64,000 nucleotides of DNA from contig NZ_JAJHPU010000041.1 in assembly GCF_020831405.1 (NCBI RefSeq), positions 1 to 64,000 of the forward strand, given 5' to 3'. Origin of the DNA: Pseudomonas oryzagri (GTDB lineage: Bacteria; Pseudomonadota; Gammaproteobacteria; Pseudomonadales; Pseudomonadaceae). The notes beneath the pieces are model-generated. The model was not told the origin of the DNA. It searched no databases and saw only the letters and a program-made list of their open reading frames with translations. Shown here in pieces: positions 1-7,928 of this stretch. The position numbers and the translations under genes are program-made. How positions within the stretch are numbered: the stretch's first letter is position 1; each line of letters opens with the position of its first letter.

Positions 1-103
1 AATTTGTGACAGCTCTGGCAGCTCGATCAGCGCTGGATGGCGGTTGTGTATAACGCCGAGCGCTCCGGCGTGGGAGCCAGACTCTACGGACGCTTCTGCA
101 TCC

Positions 104-262
104 GGGACGCGGGAGCGTCCCTGGCTGCGTGCCCACGCGGGAGCGTGGGCACGATCAAGAACTCCTGCGCAGCAGGCCGGTGGAAAAGACCTGCGGTCGT
201 TTTCCACCCTACGGCGTGCCAGCCCTGGGCAGGGTGGAAAACGCGCGCAGCGATTTTCCACC
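104..262. repeat. cluster of four intergenic hairpin repeats upstream of bioD
   Basis: Positions 1-308 contain no convincing gene. They hold two perfect hairpins side by side (arms 104-110/115-121 and 129-138/143-152), both with a GGGA loop set between CGC and GCG. Two further hairpins share the arms GGTGGAAAA/TTTTCCACC (179-187/200-208 and 233-241/254-262). The paired design and shared arms point to dispersed intergenic repeat families, which are common in Pseudomonas. A role in transcription termination or mRNA 3' end protection is possible but not shown. Confidence 0.7.
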
Positions 263-308
263 GAACCGTCGGCGGCATGCCCCGAATTCGTACCGCGAGG
301 ACCCCACC

Positions 309-1004
309 ATGAGCGCCGCCTTCTTTATCGCCGGCACCGACACAGAGATCGGCAAGACCACCATCGCCGCCGGCCTGCTGCACGCCGCGCGCGGACGCGG
401 GTTGTCCACCGCGGCGGCCAAGCCGGTGGCCTCCGGCTGCGAACGCACGCCCGCGGGGCTGCGCAACGGCGATGCCCTGGCCCTGCTCGGCGAATGTTCG
501 CTGGCGCTCGACTACGCCGAGGTCAACCCGTTCGCCTTCGAGCCGGCCATCGCCCCGCACCTGGCGGCGCGCGAGGTCGGTGTCGAGCTAAATGTCGCCG
601 CCCTGCTGGCGCCGGTGCGGCGGGTGCTGGCGCGCGGGGCCGACTTCACTCTGGTCGAAGGCGCCGGCGGCTGGCGGGTGCCGCTGGCCGGCAGCGAGAG
701 CCTCTCCGATCTGGCCGTGGCCCTGCAGTTGCCGGTGATCCTGGTGGTCGGCGTGCGCCTGGGCTGCATCAACCACGCGGTGCTCAGCGCCGAGGCCATC
801 GTCCGCGACGGCCTGCCCCTGGCCGGCTGGGTGGCCAACGTGGTCGATCCGGCCACCTCGCGCCTGGACGACAACCTGGCGACGCTGGCCGAGCGCCTGC
901 CGGCGCCCTGCCTGGGCCGCGTGCCACGCCTGGCCGAGGCGAGCCCGGCGGCGGTGGCCGCGCATCTCGATCTTTCAGCGTTGCTGGCTCGGCGCACAGC
1001 CTGA
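309..1004 (+). CDS. bioD: dethiobiotin synthetase BioD
   Basis: ATP-dependent closure of the ureido ring of dethiobiotin from 7,8-diaminopelargonate and CO2, the penultimate step of biotin synthesis, in the cytoplasm. The 231-residue product has the usual family length. A P-loop of the BioD type (GTDTEIGKTT) lies at residues 9-18, KPVASG follows near residue 38, and the EGAGG motif lies near residue 119. The ATG at 309 is chosen because the family begins a few residues before the P-loop; the open frame extends further upstream into repeat sequence without homology. In P. aeruginosa, bioD ends the bioBFHCD cluster and is followed shortly by the acyl-CoA dehydrogenase seen next here, so the rest of the cluster probably lies to the left of the window. 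Confidence 0.93.
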   Translation: MSAAFFIAGTDTEIGKTTIAAGLLHAARGRGLSTAAAKPVASGCERTPAGLRNGDALALLGECSLALDYAEVNPFAFEPAIAPHLAAREVGVELNVAALLAPVRRVLARGADFTLVEGAGGWRVPLAGSESLSDLAVALQLPVILVVGVRLGCINHAVLSAEAIVRDGLPLAGWVANVVDPATSRLDDNLATLAERLPAPCLGRVPRLAEASPAAVAAHLDLSALLARRTA

Positions 1005-1048
1005 GCCCGGCCGGGTTGCCGGCGGGGTCGATCGGTCATACTGTCTGA

Positions 1049-1259
1049 GAGCCTGCATACGATCTCGCGAGCTAAGGCCAGGCAAGGCCTAGGCGGCCCC
1101 GCGAAATCGGTTGAGGAAGCGGAGTTTACGAGTGGTAAATGAGCATTCCGAACCGATTGACTTGCTCCGCTCGCCCTGCGGGCCAGCCTGCGGCTGTTAC
1201 TTCGCTTTGCTCCGTTTCAACGCAGCATGGCCGACGCGCAGCAGATCGTATGCTGGCTC
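1049..1259. repeat. palindromic intergenic element, copy A
   Basis: The element is bounded by 17-bp inverted ends (1049-1065 GAGCCTGCATACGATCT; 1243-1259 is its reverse complement with one mismatch). An inner pair AATCGGTT/AACCGATT (1105-1112/1151-1158) encloses a core with GAGGAAGCGGAGTTTAC and GTAAATGAG. A GC-rich module at about 1159-1222 is the reverse complement of a module found in the opposite arm of copy B (6501-6757). It carries no transposase. It ends 20 bp before the ribosome binding site of the next gene, so it occupies the expected promoter region of that gene. Confidence 0.8.
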
Positions 1260-1292
1260 GGAACAACAAGACGGTTTCAGAGGACGATGACC

Positions 1293-3098
1293 ATGCCCGA
1301 GTACCATGCCCCCCTGCGCGACCTGCGTTTCGTCCGCGACGAGCTGCTCGGCTATCCGCAGCACTACCAGAGTCTGCCCGCCTGCCAGGACGCCACCCCC
1401 GACGTGGTGGACGCCATCCTCGAACAGACCGCCCAGTTCTGCGAAGAGGTGCTGGCGCCGCTCAACCGCGTCGGCGACATCGAGGGCTGCACCTGGACGG
1501 CCGCGGGGGTGAAGACGCCCAGCGGTTTCAAGGAGGCCTATCGCCAGTACGTCGAACTGGGCATGCCGAGCCTGGCCCACGAGCCGGAGTTCGGCGGCCA
1601 GGGTTTGCCGGAGTCGCTGGGCCTGGTGGTCAGCGAACTGGTCGGTGAGGCCAACTGGGCCTGGGGCATGTATCCGGGGCTGGCCCACGGCGCGATGAAC
1701 ACCCTGTCTGCCCACGGCAGCGCCGAGCAGCAGGCCACCTATCTGCCCAAGCTGGTGTCCGGCGAGTGGACCGGCACCATGTGCCTGACCGAGCCGCAGT
1801 GCGGCTCCGACCTGGGCCTGCTGCGCACCCGCGCCGAGCCCCAGGCCGACGGCAGCTACAAGATCACCGGCACCAAGATCTTCATTTCCGCCGGCGAGCA
1901 TGACTTCGCCGACAATATCGTGCACATCGTGCTCGCCCGCCTGCCCGACGCGCCGCCCGGCACCAAGGGCATCTCGCTGTTTATCGTGCCCAAGTTCCTG
2001 CCCGCCGAAGGCGGCGGCCCGGGACGGCGCAACGCGCTGTCCTGCGGTTCGCTCGAGCACAAGATGGGCATCCACGGCAACGCCACCTGCGTGATGAACT
2101 TCGACGGCGCCACCGGCTACCTGATCGGCCCGGCCAACGAAGGCCTCAAGTGCATGTTCACCTTCATGAACACCGCGCGCATCGGCACCGCGCTGCAGGG
2201 CCTGGCGCATGGCGAGGTGGCTTTCCAGGGCGCGCTCAGGTACGCCCGCGAGCGTCTGCAGATGCGCGCCCTGAGCGGGCCGAAGGCCCCCGACAAGCCG
2301 GCCGACCCGATCATCGTCCACCCCGACGTGCGGCGCATGCTGCTGACCATCAAGGCCTTCACCGAGGGCAACCGGGCGCTGATCTACTACGCGGCCAAGC
2401 TGGTCGACGTGCTGCGCTACGGCAGCGACGAGGCGGCGAAGAAAGAGGCCGACACCCTGCTGGCCTTCCTCACCCCGATCGCCAAGGCCTTCGTCACCGA
2501 GACCGGTTTCGAGAGCGCCAACCTCGGCATGCAGGTGTTCGGTGGCCACGGCTACATCGCCGAGTGGGGCATGGAGCAGAACGCCCGCGATAGCCGCATC
2601 GCGCTGCTCTACGAGGGCACCACCGGCATCCAGGCCCTCGACCTGCTCGGCCGCAAGGTGCTGCTCACCCAGGGCGAGTCGCTCAAGGCCTTCACCAGGG
2701 TGGTGCACCGCTTCTGCAAGGCCCACGAGGGCGACGCGAAGCTGGCCGAGTTCGTCGGGCCACTGGCGCAGCTCAACCAGGAGTGGGGCGAGCTGACCCT
2801 GCAGATCGGTATGAAGGCGATGCAGGACCGCGAGGAGGTCGGCGCCGCGGCGGTCGACTACCTGATGTACTCGGGCTACGCCTGCCTGGCGTATTTCTGG
2901 GCCGACATCGCCCGTCTGGCCCAGGAGAAACTGGCCGCCGGCAGCGCGGAGGACGCCTTCTACCGCGCCAAGCTGCAGACCGCGCGCTTCTACTACCAGC
3001 GCATCCTGCCGCGCACGCGCAGCCACGTCGCCTGCATCCAGGCCGGCGCGACGAGCCTGATGGCGATGGCCGAGGACGACTTCGCGCTCGGCCACTGA
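1293..3098 (+). CDS. acyl-CoA dehydrogenase, 600-residue DmdC/AidB-like class
   Basis: Flavin-dependent alpha,beta-dehydrogenation of an acyl-CoA thioester. The 601-residue product is of the long class (about 590-600 residues, with a C-terminal extension) that includes the 3-methylmercaptopropionyl-CoA dehydrogenase DmdC, rather than the 380-residue beta-oxidation class. Visible signatures are the central motif MCLTEPQCGSDLG followed by ITGTKIFIS, and the C-terminal block with VFGGHGYIAEWG and LLYEGTTGIQALDLLGRK. The ATG at 1293 is preferred over the in-frame ATG at 1287 because AGAGGA at 1279-1284 has proper spacing only to the former. The substrate cannot be assigned. Position next to bioD matches P. 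aeruginosa. Confidence 0.92.
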   Translation: MPEYHAPLRDLRFVRDELLGYPQHYQSLPACQDATPDVVDAILEQTAQFCEEVLAPLNRVGDIEGCTWTAAGVKTPSGFKEAYRQYVELGMPSLAHEPEFGGQGLPESLGLVVSELVGEANWAWGMYPGLAHGAMNTLSAHGSAEQQATYLPKLVSGEWTGTMCLTEPQCGSDLGLLRTRAEPQADGSYKITGTKIFISAGEHDFADNIVHIVLARLPDAPPGTKGISLFIVPKFLPAEGGGPGRRNALSCGSLEHKMGIHGNATCVMNFDGATGYLIGPANEGLKCMFTFMNTARIGTALQGLAHGEVAFQGALRYARERLQMRALSGPKAPDKPADPIIVHPDVRRMLLTIKAFTEGNRALIYYAAKLVDVLRYGSDEAAKKEADTLLAFLTPIAKAFVTETGFESANLGMQVFGGHGYIAEWGMEQNARDSRIALLYEGTTGIQALDLLGRKVLLTQGESLKAFTRVVHRFCKAHEGDAKLAEFVGPLAQLNQEWGELTLQIGMKAMQDREEVGAAAVDYLMYSGYACLAYFWADIARLAQEKLAAGSAEDAFYRAKLQTARFYYQRILPRTRSHVACIQAGATSLMAMAEDDFALGH

Positions 3099-3295
3099 GT
3101 GGTTCTGCGCCGCGGCGGCGGGCCTCCCCTTTGCCCCGCCGCAGAGGCCAGTAGCGCTGCAGGCGAGCGCAGCCCGTTCGCGCCTGCCAATCCCCTGGCC
3201 GACGGGCGTTGCAAGTACCCGAAGCGCCCAGCAAGGGGCGCTCCGCCCTACGGCGGGGCGTTGTTCCAGTTTTGAAACATTGAATGTAAAGGTTG

Positions 3296-3313
3296 TGTAA
3301 GCATTGACTTACA
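3296..3313 (+). promoter_or_regulatory. GacA-type upstream activating sequence of rsmY
   Basis: TGTAAGCATTGACTTACA is a perfect 6-6-6 palindrome matching the TGTAAG-N6-CTTACA consensus bound by the response regulator GacA in Pseudomonas. It is centred about 65 bp upstream of the inferred rsmY start. A candidate -10 element, TAACCT, lies at 3358-3363. Confidence 0.9.
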
Positions 3314-3369
3314 TAGCGTGATGGCTAAACGCCCTAGGAAGCCCACGGGCGGCTGACTAACCTAAGCAC

Positions 3370-3493
3370 ATCTGGACTTGGCGCAGGAAGCGCGAATCAG
3401 AAAACGGATCACAGGGATCCCATCAGGATGGTGGGGCGATTACGGATGTCAGGACTCGGTCTGCAAGAACCCCGCTTCGGCGGGGTTTTTTTT
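3370..3493 (+). ncRNA. rsmY: RsmY small regulatory RNA
   Basis: RNA that titrates the translational repressors RsmA/RsmE (CsrA family). Seven GGA motifs occur in about 85 bases (3374, 3386, 3406, 3415, 3426, 3444, 3452), several of them in short hairpin loops such as GCGCAGGAAGCGC at 3381-3393. The RNA ends in a strong intrinsic terminator. A GacA upstream site lies at 3296-3313. The gene is followed by the LysR, MOSC and aminotransferase genes that flank rsmY in P. aeruginosa, which supports RsmY rather than RsmZ. In P. aeruginosa the other neighbour is dnr; here it is the acyl-CoA dehydrogenase. The 5' end is inferred from spacing only (error about 5 bases). Confidence 0.92.
3468..3493 (+). 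terminator. intrinsic terminator of rsmY
   Basis: Stem AACCCCGC (3468-3475), TTCG tetraloop, GCGGGGTT (3480-3487), ending in an eight-T run at 3486-3493. Confidence 0.95.
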
Positions 3494-3535
3494 GTCCGCG
3501 TTTTTTAGGCCGTGGCCGCTGCCGGTCGCCCGTGC

Positions 3536-4414
3536 TCAGACCCCGCCCTCCAGCACCGAGCGCAGCAATTCCAGCGTCGCCTGCTGGCGCTGGGCGTCGC
3601 GGTACACCAGGCCCACCTGCAGCGGCACGCGCGGTTCGCTGAGCGGTTTCCACAGCAGCTGCCCGTGGCCCTGCGCCTGGCGCGCGCGTCCGGGCAGCAC
3701 CGACGCCAGCTGGCTGTGCGGCAGGCTGTCGAGGATGCCGTTCATCTGGTTCAGCTCGGCCTGCACCCGCGGGCGGCGGCCGATGGCGGCCAGCTGCTCC
3801 TGCCAGATCTGGCGGATGCGGAACTCCTCGCCGAGCAGCAACATCGGCAGCTCGGCGGCCTGCGCCAGCGACACCTTCCTGAACTCGCGCAGCGGATGAT
3901 CGGCGGGAATCACCAGCTGCAGTTCGTCCTCGTAGAGCAGCAGGCTGTGCAGGCCGGGCTGGCGCGGCGGCAGGAAGCCGATGCCGACGTCCAGGCTGCC
4001 GGTCAGCAGGCGCCGCTCGATATCGATCCCCGACAGCTCGTAGATCTGCACCACCAGCTGCGGCTGCAGGGCGCGCAGGCGTTCGAGCAACAGCGGCACC
4101 AGGCTGGCGTTGACCGTCTGCAGCACGCCGATCGCCAGGCTGCGCGGCGCCTGGCCGCGGAACGCACGCATGGCCTCGCGGCTGCGCTCCAGACCGTCGA
4201 GCAGCGGCACGGCGTGGTGGTAGAGGGTGTGCGCGGCCGGCGCCGGCAGCAGGCGCTTGCCGCTGCGCTGGAACAGCGCCACCTCCAGCTCGCCTTCCAG
4301 CTGGCGGATCTGCTGCGACAGCGCCGGCTGGGAAATGCTCAGGCGCTCGGCGGCGCGACCGACGTGGCCTTCCTCGTAGAGCGCGACGAAGTAGCGGAGC
4401 TGGCGGAAATCCAT
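3536..4414 (-). CDS. LysR-family transcriptional regulator
   Basis: A 292-residue LysR regulator with an N-terminal winged helix-turn-helix (MDFRQLRYFVALYEEGH, then SQPALSQQIRQLE) and a periplasmic-binding-protein-like effector domain from about residue 90. It resembles the CynR/CbbR-like subgroup. It converges on rsmY and is divergent from the MOSC/aminotransferase pair, with a gap of 98 bp, so it may control that pair. The same three-gene order accompanies rsmY in P. aeruginosa. The effector is unknown. Confidence 0.88.
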   Translation of the reverse strand: MDFRQLRYFVALYEEGHVGRAAERLSISQPALSQQIRQLEGELEVALFQRSGKRLLPAPAAHTLYHHAVPLLDGLERSREAMRAFRGQAPRSLAIGVLQTVNASLVPLLLERLRALQPQLVVQIYELSGIDIERRLLTGSLDVGIGFLPPRQPGLHSLLLYEDELQLVIPADHPLREFRKVSLAQAAELPMLLLGEEFRIRQIWQEQLAAIGRRPRVQAELNQMNGILDSLPHSQLASVLPGRARQAQGHGQLLWKPLSEPRVPLQVGLVYRDAQRQQATLELLRSVLEGGV

Positions 4415-4512
4415 AAGCAGAACTTATTAGAAATGCTGGAAAATCGAAATGGCCGGTGCTTCCGGCGCGCCCTAGTCTAGCGCTCATCAGGCGCAGACAG
4501 GTGATCCGGTCC

Positions 4513-5220
4513 ATGCACAGCACGCCGCTCCATGAGGTTTTCATAGGCAAAGTCGAAGAGTCGTCCGGCGGCGGCGAGCTCGTCCGCCTCGACGGCGAAC
4601 TCTGGCTGGGCAGCGACGGCCTGGCCGGCGACAGCCTGGCCCGCCGGCAGCACCCTGGCGACGCCGACTGCGCGCTGCGCCACTATCCGGCCGAGCACTA
4701 CCGCCACTGGCGCAAGCGCTTCCCGCTCCACAAGTGGCGGCCGGCGGCCTGCGGCGAGAATCTCTCCACCTTCGGCCTGACCGAGGCCGACGTCTGCGTC
4801 GGCGACCTGCTGCGCTGGGGCGAGGCGCTGCTCGAGGTCAGCCAGCCGTGCCTGCCCGACTACCGCCTGGCGCGGCGCTGGAATCTCGCCGAGCTGCCGG
4901 CGCTGCTGCAGGACAGCGGCCGCTGCGGCTGGCACTACCGGGTGCTGCGTGCCGGCGCGGTGGACAGCCGGGCGCCCCTGCAGCTGGTGCAACGCCACTA
5001 TCCCGACCTCAGCGTGGCGCAGCTGCTCGACTGGTTCGTGCACGCGCCGCTGGAGCGCGCCGGGCTGCGCCGCATGCTGGCCTGCGCGGCGCTGTCCGCC
5101 AGCTGGCGGCGCATCGCCGCGCGGCGCCTGGACAGCGGCGAGCTGGAGGACTGGCAGGCCCGCCTGTATGGCCGCGAAGCGCTGCCGGCGCCGGCCGGCG
5201 AGGAGATTGGTCATGCGTGA
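4513..5220 (+). CDS. MOSC-domain-like protein (YiiM type)
   Basis: A 235-residue protein. The first 150 residues follow the pattern of YiiM-like MOSC proteins: GLAGDSLARRQHPGDADCAL, HYPAEHY, CGENLSTFGL, then a GD-LRWGEALLEVSQP segment. MOSC proteins bind molybdenum cofactor through a conserved Cys in a QPRxPC motif. Here that segment reads SQPCLPDYRL, so the Cys is shifted and the usual position is occupied by Asp. A C-terminal helical extension rich in Leu, Ala and Arg follows. The ATG at 4513 is chosen from homology; the upstream extension has no family match. The gene overlaps the aminotransferase by 8 bp, indicating translational coupling. Molybdenum cofactor binding is uncertain. Confidence 0.75.
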   Translation: MHSTPLHEVFIGKVEESSGGGELVRLDGELWLGSDGLAGDSLARRQHPGDADCALRHYPAEHYRHWRKRFPLHKWRPAACGENLSTFGLTEADVCVGDLLRWGEALLEVSQPCLPDYRLARRWNLAELPALLQDSGRCGWHYRVLRAGAVDSRAPLQLVQRHYPDLSVAQLLDWFVHAPLERAGLRRMLACAALSASWRRIAARRLDSGELEDWQARLYGREALPAPAGEEIGHA

Positions 5221-6424
5221 CGACAGCCTGGCCAGCCTGCGCCTGATGCCCAGCGTCGCGCGTCCCGAGCAGGTCTTCGTGCGCGGCCAGGGCTCCTGGC
5301 TGTGGGACAGCGAGGGCCGCGCCTATCTCGACTTCACTCAGGGCTGGGCGGTCAACAGCCTCGGCCACAGCCCGCGGGTGGTGGTCGAGGCGCTGCAGCG
5401 CCAGGCCGAGCGCCTGCTCAACCCCGGCGCGGCCTACTACCACCCCGGCCTGCTCAAGCTGGCCGGCCGCCTGTGCGAGGCGACCGGCAGCGACCAGGCC
5501 TACTTCGTGAGCAGCGGCGCCGAGGCCTGCGAGGGGGCGATCAAGCTGGCGCGCAAGTGGGGCCAGCGCCATCGCGAGGGCGCCTTCACCATCGTCACCG
5601 CGCGGCACAGTTTCCACGGCCGCACCCTGGGCGCCATGTCCGCCTCCGGCAAGCCGGCCTTCCAGCAACTGTTCGAGCCCAAGCTGCCGGGTTTCGAGAA
5701 GGTGCCGTACAACGACCTGGAGGCGCTAGCCCAGGCGATCGACGCGCACACCGTGGCGGTAATGCTCGAGCCGGTGCAGGGCGAGGCGGGAGTGATCCCG
5801 GCGACCCTCGACTACCTGCAGGGCGTCGAGCGCTTGTGCCGCTCGCGCGGCGTGCTGTTGATCCTCGACGAGGTGCAGACCGGCATTGGCCGCTGCGGCG
5901 CGCTGCTCGCCGAGGAGCTGTACGGCGTGCGCGCCGACATCGTCACCCTCGGCAAGGGTCTGGGCGGCGGCGTGCCGCTGGCCGCCGTGCTGGCGCGCGG
6001 CAACGCCTGCTGCCAGGAACCGGGCGAGCAGGGCGGCACCCACCACGGCAACGCGCTGATGCTGGCCGCCGGCCTCGCGGTATTGAAGACGGTGCTGGAG
6101 CCGGGCTTCCTCGAACAGGTACGCGAGCTGGGCGAGCACCTGCGCGATGGCCTGGCGCTACTGGCGCGCCGCCACGGCCAGGGTCCGCTGCGTGGCCACG
6201 GTCTGCTCTGCGGCCTGCCGCTGCAGCGCCTGTCCGCGCCGGCGGTGGCCCGCGCGGCGCTGGAGGAGGGCCTGCTGGTCAACGCGCCGCAGCCGCACGT
6301 GCTGCGCTTCTCGCCGGCGCTGACGGTCAGCCACGCCAATATCGACGAGATGCTGCGCCGCCTGGAGCGCGCGCTGCTGCGCGTCAGTCTGACCCGCCAG
6401 CGCGAGGCGCTGGCGAGCGCCTGA
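5213..6424 (+). CDS. class III PLP-dependent aminotransferase (ArgD-like)
   Basis: A 403-residue fold-type I aminotransferase resembling acetylornithine/succinylornithine aminotransferase. Visible features are SSGAEACEGAIKLARKW, the FHGRTLGAMSASG segment, the PLP-phosphate region LILDEVQTGIGR with its conserved Asp and Gln, and the Schiff-base lysine in TLGKGLGGGVPLA. The ATG at 5213 has AGGAGA at 5201-5206, and the start lies inside the end of the MOSC-like gene. A strong terminator follows, closing a two-gene operon. The same pair follows the LysR gene next to rsmY in P. aeruginosa. The amino donor is not predictable; a role in arginine biosynthesis itself is less likely away from arg genes. 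Confidence 0.9.
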   Translation: MRDDSLASLRLMPSVARPEQVFVRGQGSWLWDSEGRAYLDFTQGWAVNSLGHSPRVVVEALQRQAERLLNPGAAYYHPGLLKLAGRLCEATGSDQAYFVSSGAEACEGAIKLARKWGQRHREGAFTIVTARHSFHGRTLGAMSASGKPAFQQLFEPKLPGFEKVPYNDLEALAQAIDAHTVAVMLEPVQGEAGVIPATLDYLQGVERLCRSRGVLLILDEVQTGIGRCGALLAEELYGVRADIVTLGKGLGGGVPLAAVLARGNACCQEPGEQGGTHHGNALMLAAGLAVLKTVLEPGFLEQVRELGEHLRDGLALLARRHGQGPLRGHGLLCGLPLQRLSAPAVARAALEEGLLVNAPQPHVLRFSPALTVSHANIDEMLRRLERALLRVSLTRQREALASA

Positions 6425-6461
6425 ACCGCTTTCGATGGAGGGGCTCCCCGTGAGCCTTTTT

Positions 6462-6494
6462 CGCCCGGCACCCGCTCTGTGCCGGGCGTTTTTT
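6462..6494 (+). terminator. intrinsic terminator after the aminotransferase
   Basis: Perfect 10-bp stem CGCCCGGCAC (6462-6471) / GTGCCGGGCG (6479-6488), followed by six T at 6489-6494. Confidence 0.95.
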
Positions 6495-6500
6495 ATTTCA

Positions 6501-6757
6501 GAGCCTGTTCACGATCTCGCGAGCTAGAGCCAGGCAAGGCGAAACGCAGGGAAGCGGAGTAACAGCCGAAGGCTGGCCCGCAGGGCGAGCGCAGCGAGTC
6601 AATTGGCTGAGGAAGCGGAGTTTACTGGTCGTAAATGAGTATGACTCGCTTCGCTCGCCCCTCCGGGGCCGCCCTGTCGGGCGTTCAGTGGCAAGCCACT
6701 GTCCGAAGCCAATTTCAACGCAACATGGCCGACGCGCAGCAGATCGTGGACGGGCTC
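6501..6757. repeat. palindromic intergenic element, copy B
   Basis: Second copy of the element at 1049-1259. The ends are GAGCCTGTTCACGATCT (6501-6517) and AGATCGTGGACGGGCTC (6741-6757); the two imperfect positions would be G-U pairs in RNA. The inner pair is AATTGGC/GCCAATT (6601-6607/6708-6714). The GC-rich module sits in the left arm (about 6550-6600), opposite to copy A. The right arm holds an extra hairpin CAGTGGC/GCCACTG (6686-6692/6695-6701). The element fills exactly the space between the aminotransferase terminator and the stop codon of the AraC gene. Confidence 0.8.
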
Positions 6758-7708
6758 TCAGTGCGCGCTCTGGCGCTGCAGGCGATAGTCCTTGGGCGAC
6801 AACTCGAACTGCTTCTTGAACGCCCGGCTGAAGTGCGCCGAGTCGGCGAAGCCCCACTTGAAGGCGATCTGGGTGATCGACTCGTGGCGCAGCTGCGGGT
6901 TGCCCAGGTCGTCGGCGCTGTGTTGCAGGCGCTGGCGCTGGATGTAGCGGCAGACGCTGTCGCCCTGCTCCTCGAACAGCCGGTACAGCTGGCGGATGGA
7001 AATGTGCAGGCGCTCGGCCAGGTACTGCGGGGTGAGGTGCGCCTCCTGCAGCAGCTGGCCGATCAGGCGCTGCGCCTGGTCGCGCAGCAGCGCGGCGTGC
7101 GGGGTCTCGCCCAGCTCGCTGCGCGCCAGCGCGCCGCCGCGCAGGGTCGGCAGCAGCAGGGCGATCAGCGCCTCCTGCAGGGCGTTGCCCTCGTCGGCGG
7201 CGGTCTGCGCGCTGTCGTCGGCGAGGATCTGCCCGGCCAGGCTGGCCAGCAGGCGGCCGCTGGTTGAGCCCAAGTCGAGCTTGCCGAACAGCCGTTGGTT
7301 GGGCGCGAAGTGGCGACACACGGTGTCGCGCGACAGGTGGAAGGACACGTGGTCGATCAGGTCGCCGCTGGTGATCTCGCTGGCCCGCGTCGAGTCGAAC
7401 AGCGCCATGTCGCCGGGGGCGAGCTGGATGCTGCCGTTGTCCTGGCGCACCTCGGAGTGACCGCTGCGGTTGACCACCAGGAAGCAGTGGCGGTCGTCGC
7501 CGCGGTCGCTGCGGCACTGCTGGCGGGCGATGCGCCCCGCGTTGGTGCGGATGTGCGCGAGCTCCAGGCCGCCGTGATCGTGCAGGGCGAGCTCGCCGAT
7601 GAAGCGCTCGCCGCTGCTGGCGGGGGTCACCTCGAAGTGGCCGCACACGCGCTGCAGGTCCTTAAGCCAGTGGTCGAACGTCTGCGTCATGCTGTGGAAG
7701 GCGGTCAC
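6758..7708 (-). CDS. FeaR-like AraC-family transcriptional activator
   Basis: A 316-residue regulator with an N-terminal AraC-binding-like domain (FDHWLKDLQRVCGHFEV at the start, as in FeaR) and a C-terminal pair of helix-turn-helices (HISIRQLYRLFEEQG; ESITQIAFKWGFADSAHFSRAF). FeaR activates tynA and feaB of aromatic amine oxidation in E. coli. The GTG at 7708 is chosen because GAGGTG precedes it; an ATG at 7720 lacks a ribosome binding site. It is the likely binder of the direct repeats at 9490-9578, 14582-14619 and 18089-18187. A second paralogue lies at 24921-25892, so the assignment of sites between the two is inference. Confidence 0.85.
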   Translation of the reverse strand: MTAFHSMTQTFDHWLKDLQRVCGHFEVTPASSGERFIGELALHDHGGLELAHIRTNAGRIARQQCRSDRGDDRHCFLVVNRSGHSEVRQDNGSIQLAPGDMALFDSTRASEITSGDLIDHVSFHLSRDTVCRHFAPNQRLFGKLDLGSTSGRLLASLAGQILADDSAQTAADEGNALQEALIALLLPTLRGGALARSELGETPHAALLRDQAQRLIGQLLQEAHLTPQYLAERLHISIRQLYRLFEEQGDSVCRYIQRQRLQHSADDLGNPQLRHESITQIAFKWGFADSAHFSRAFKKQFELSPKDYRLQRQSAH

Positions 7709-7760
7709 GCTGCACCTCATGGGGACTATGCCGGTGCCGCCACGCGGGATCGGCTGGCGG

Positions 7761-7779
7761 TAACATTGTTAACATGTTA
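7761..7779. promoter_or_regulatory. overlapping palindromes upstream of the FeaR-like gene
   Basis: TAACATTGTTA (7761-7771) overlaps the perfect palindrome TAACATGTTA (7770-7779). It is the only AT-rich stretch in the leader of the FeaR-like gene and could hold its promoter or an operator; no known factor is recognised. Confidence 0.35.
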
Positions 7780-7881
7780 GCTATTTTCGTGCCAACGTCC
7801 CGTCATGCTCTTGTGCTACCGACGCAAATCCCCGTTGCAGAGCCTGCCGATGGCTTTTCCAAGCGCTTGGGCAAGAACGCG

Positions 7882-7903
7882 AAAGGCGCCCGCAGGCGCC
7901 CTT
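7882..7903 (-). terminator. possible terminator of the permease gene
   Basis: Stem GGCGCC/GGCGCC (7885-7890/7895-7900) with flanking A and T pairs, 26 bp after the permease stop. On the minus strand only three T follow directly, so termination is likely but weak. Confidence 0.45.
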
Positions 7904-7928
7904 CGGTAACACTTTTGTGATCCCGTGC

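Noticed and set aside
1049-1259. Insertion sequence or transposase fragment
   Set aside because: Inverted ends are present but there is no coding capacity or transposase remnant, and no target duplication was recognised.
1197-3095. Long open frame antisense to the acyl-CoA dehydrogenase (over 600 codons)
   Set aside because: Composition rich in Arg, Gly, Ala, His and Gln without any domain; it is the usual mirror frame of a GC-rich gene with strong codon bias. The same applies to the antisense frames at 7816-10953, 14609-16948, 18329-19879 and 52906-55659.
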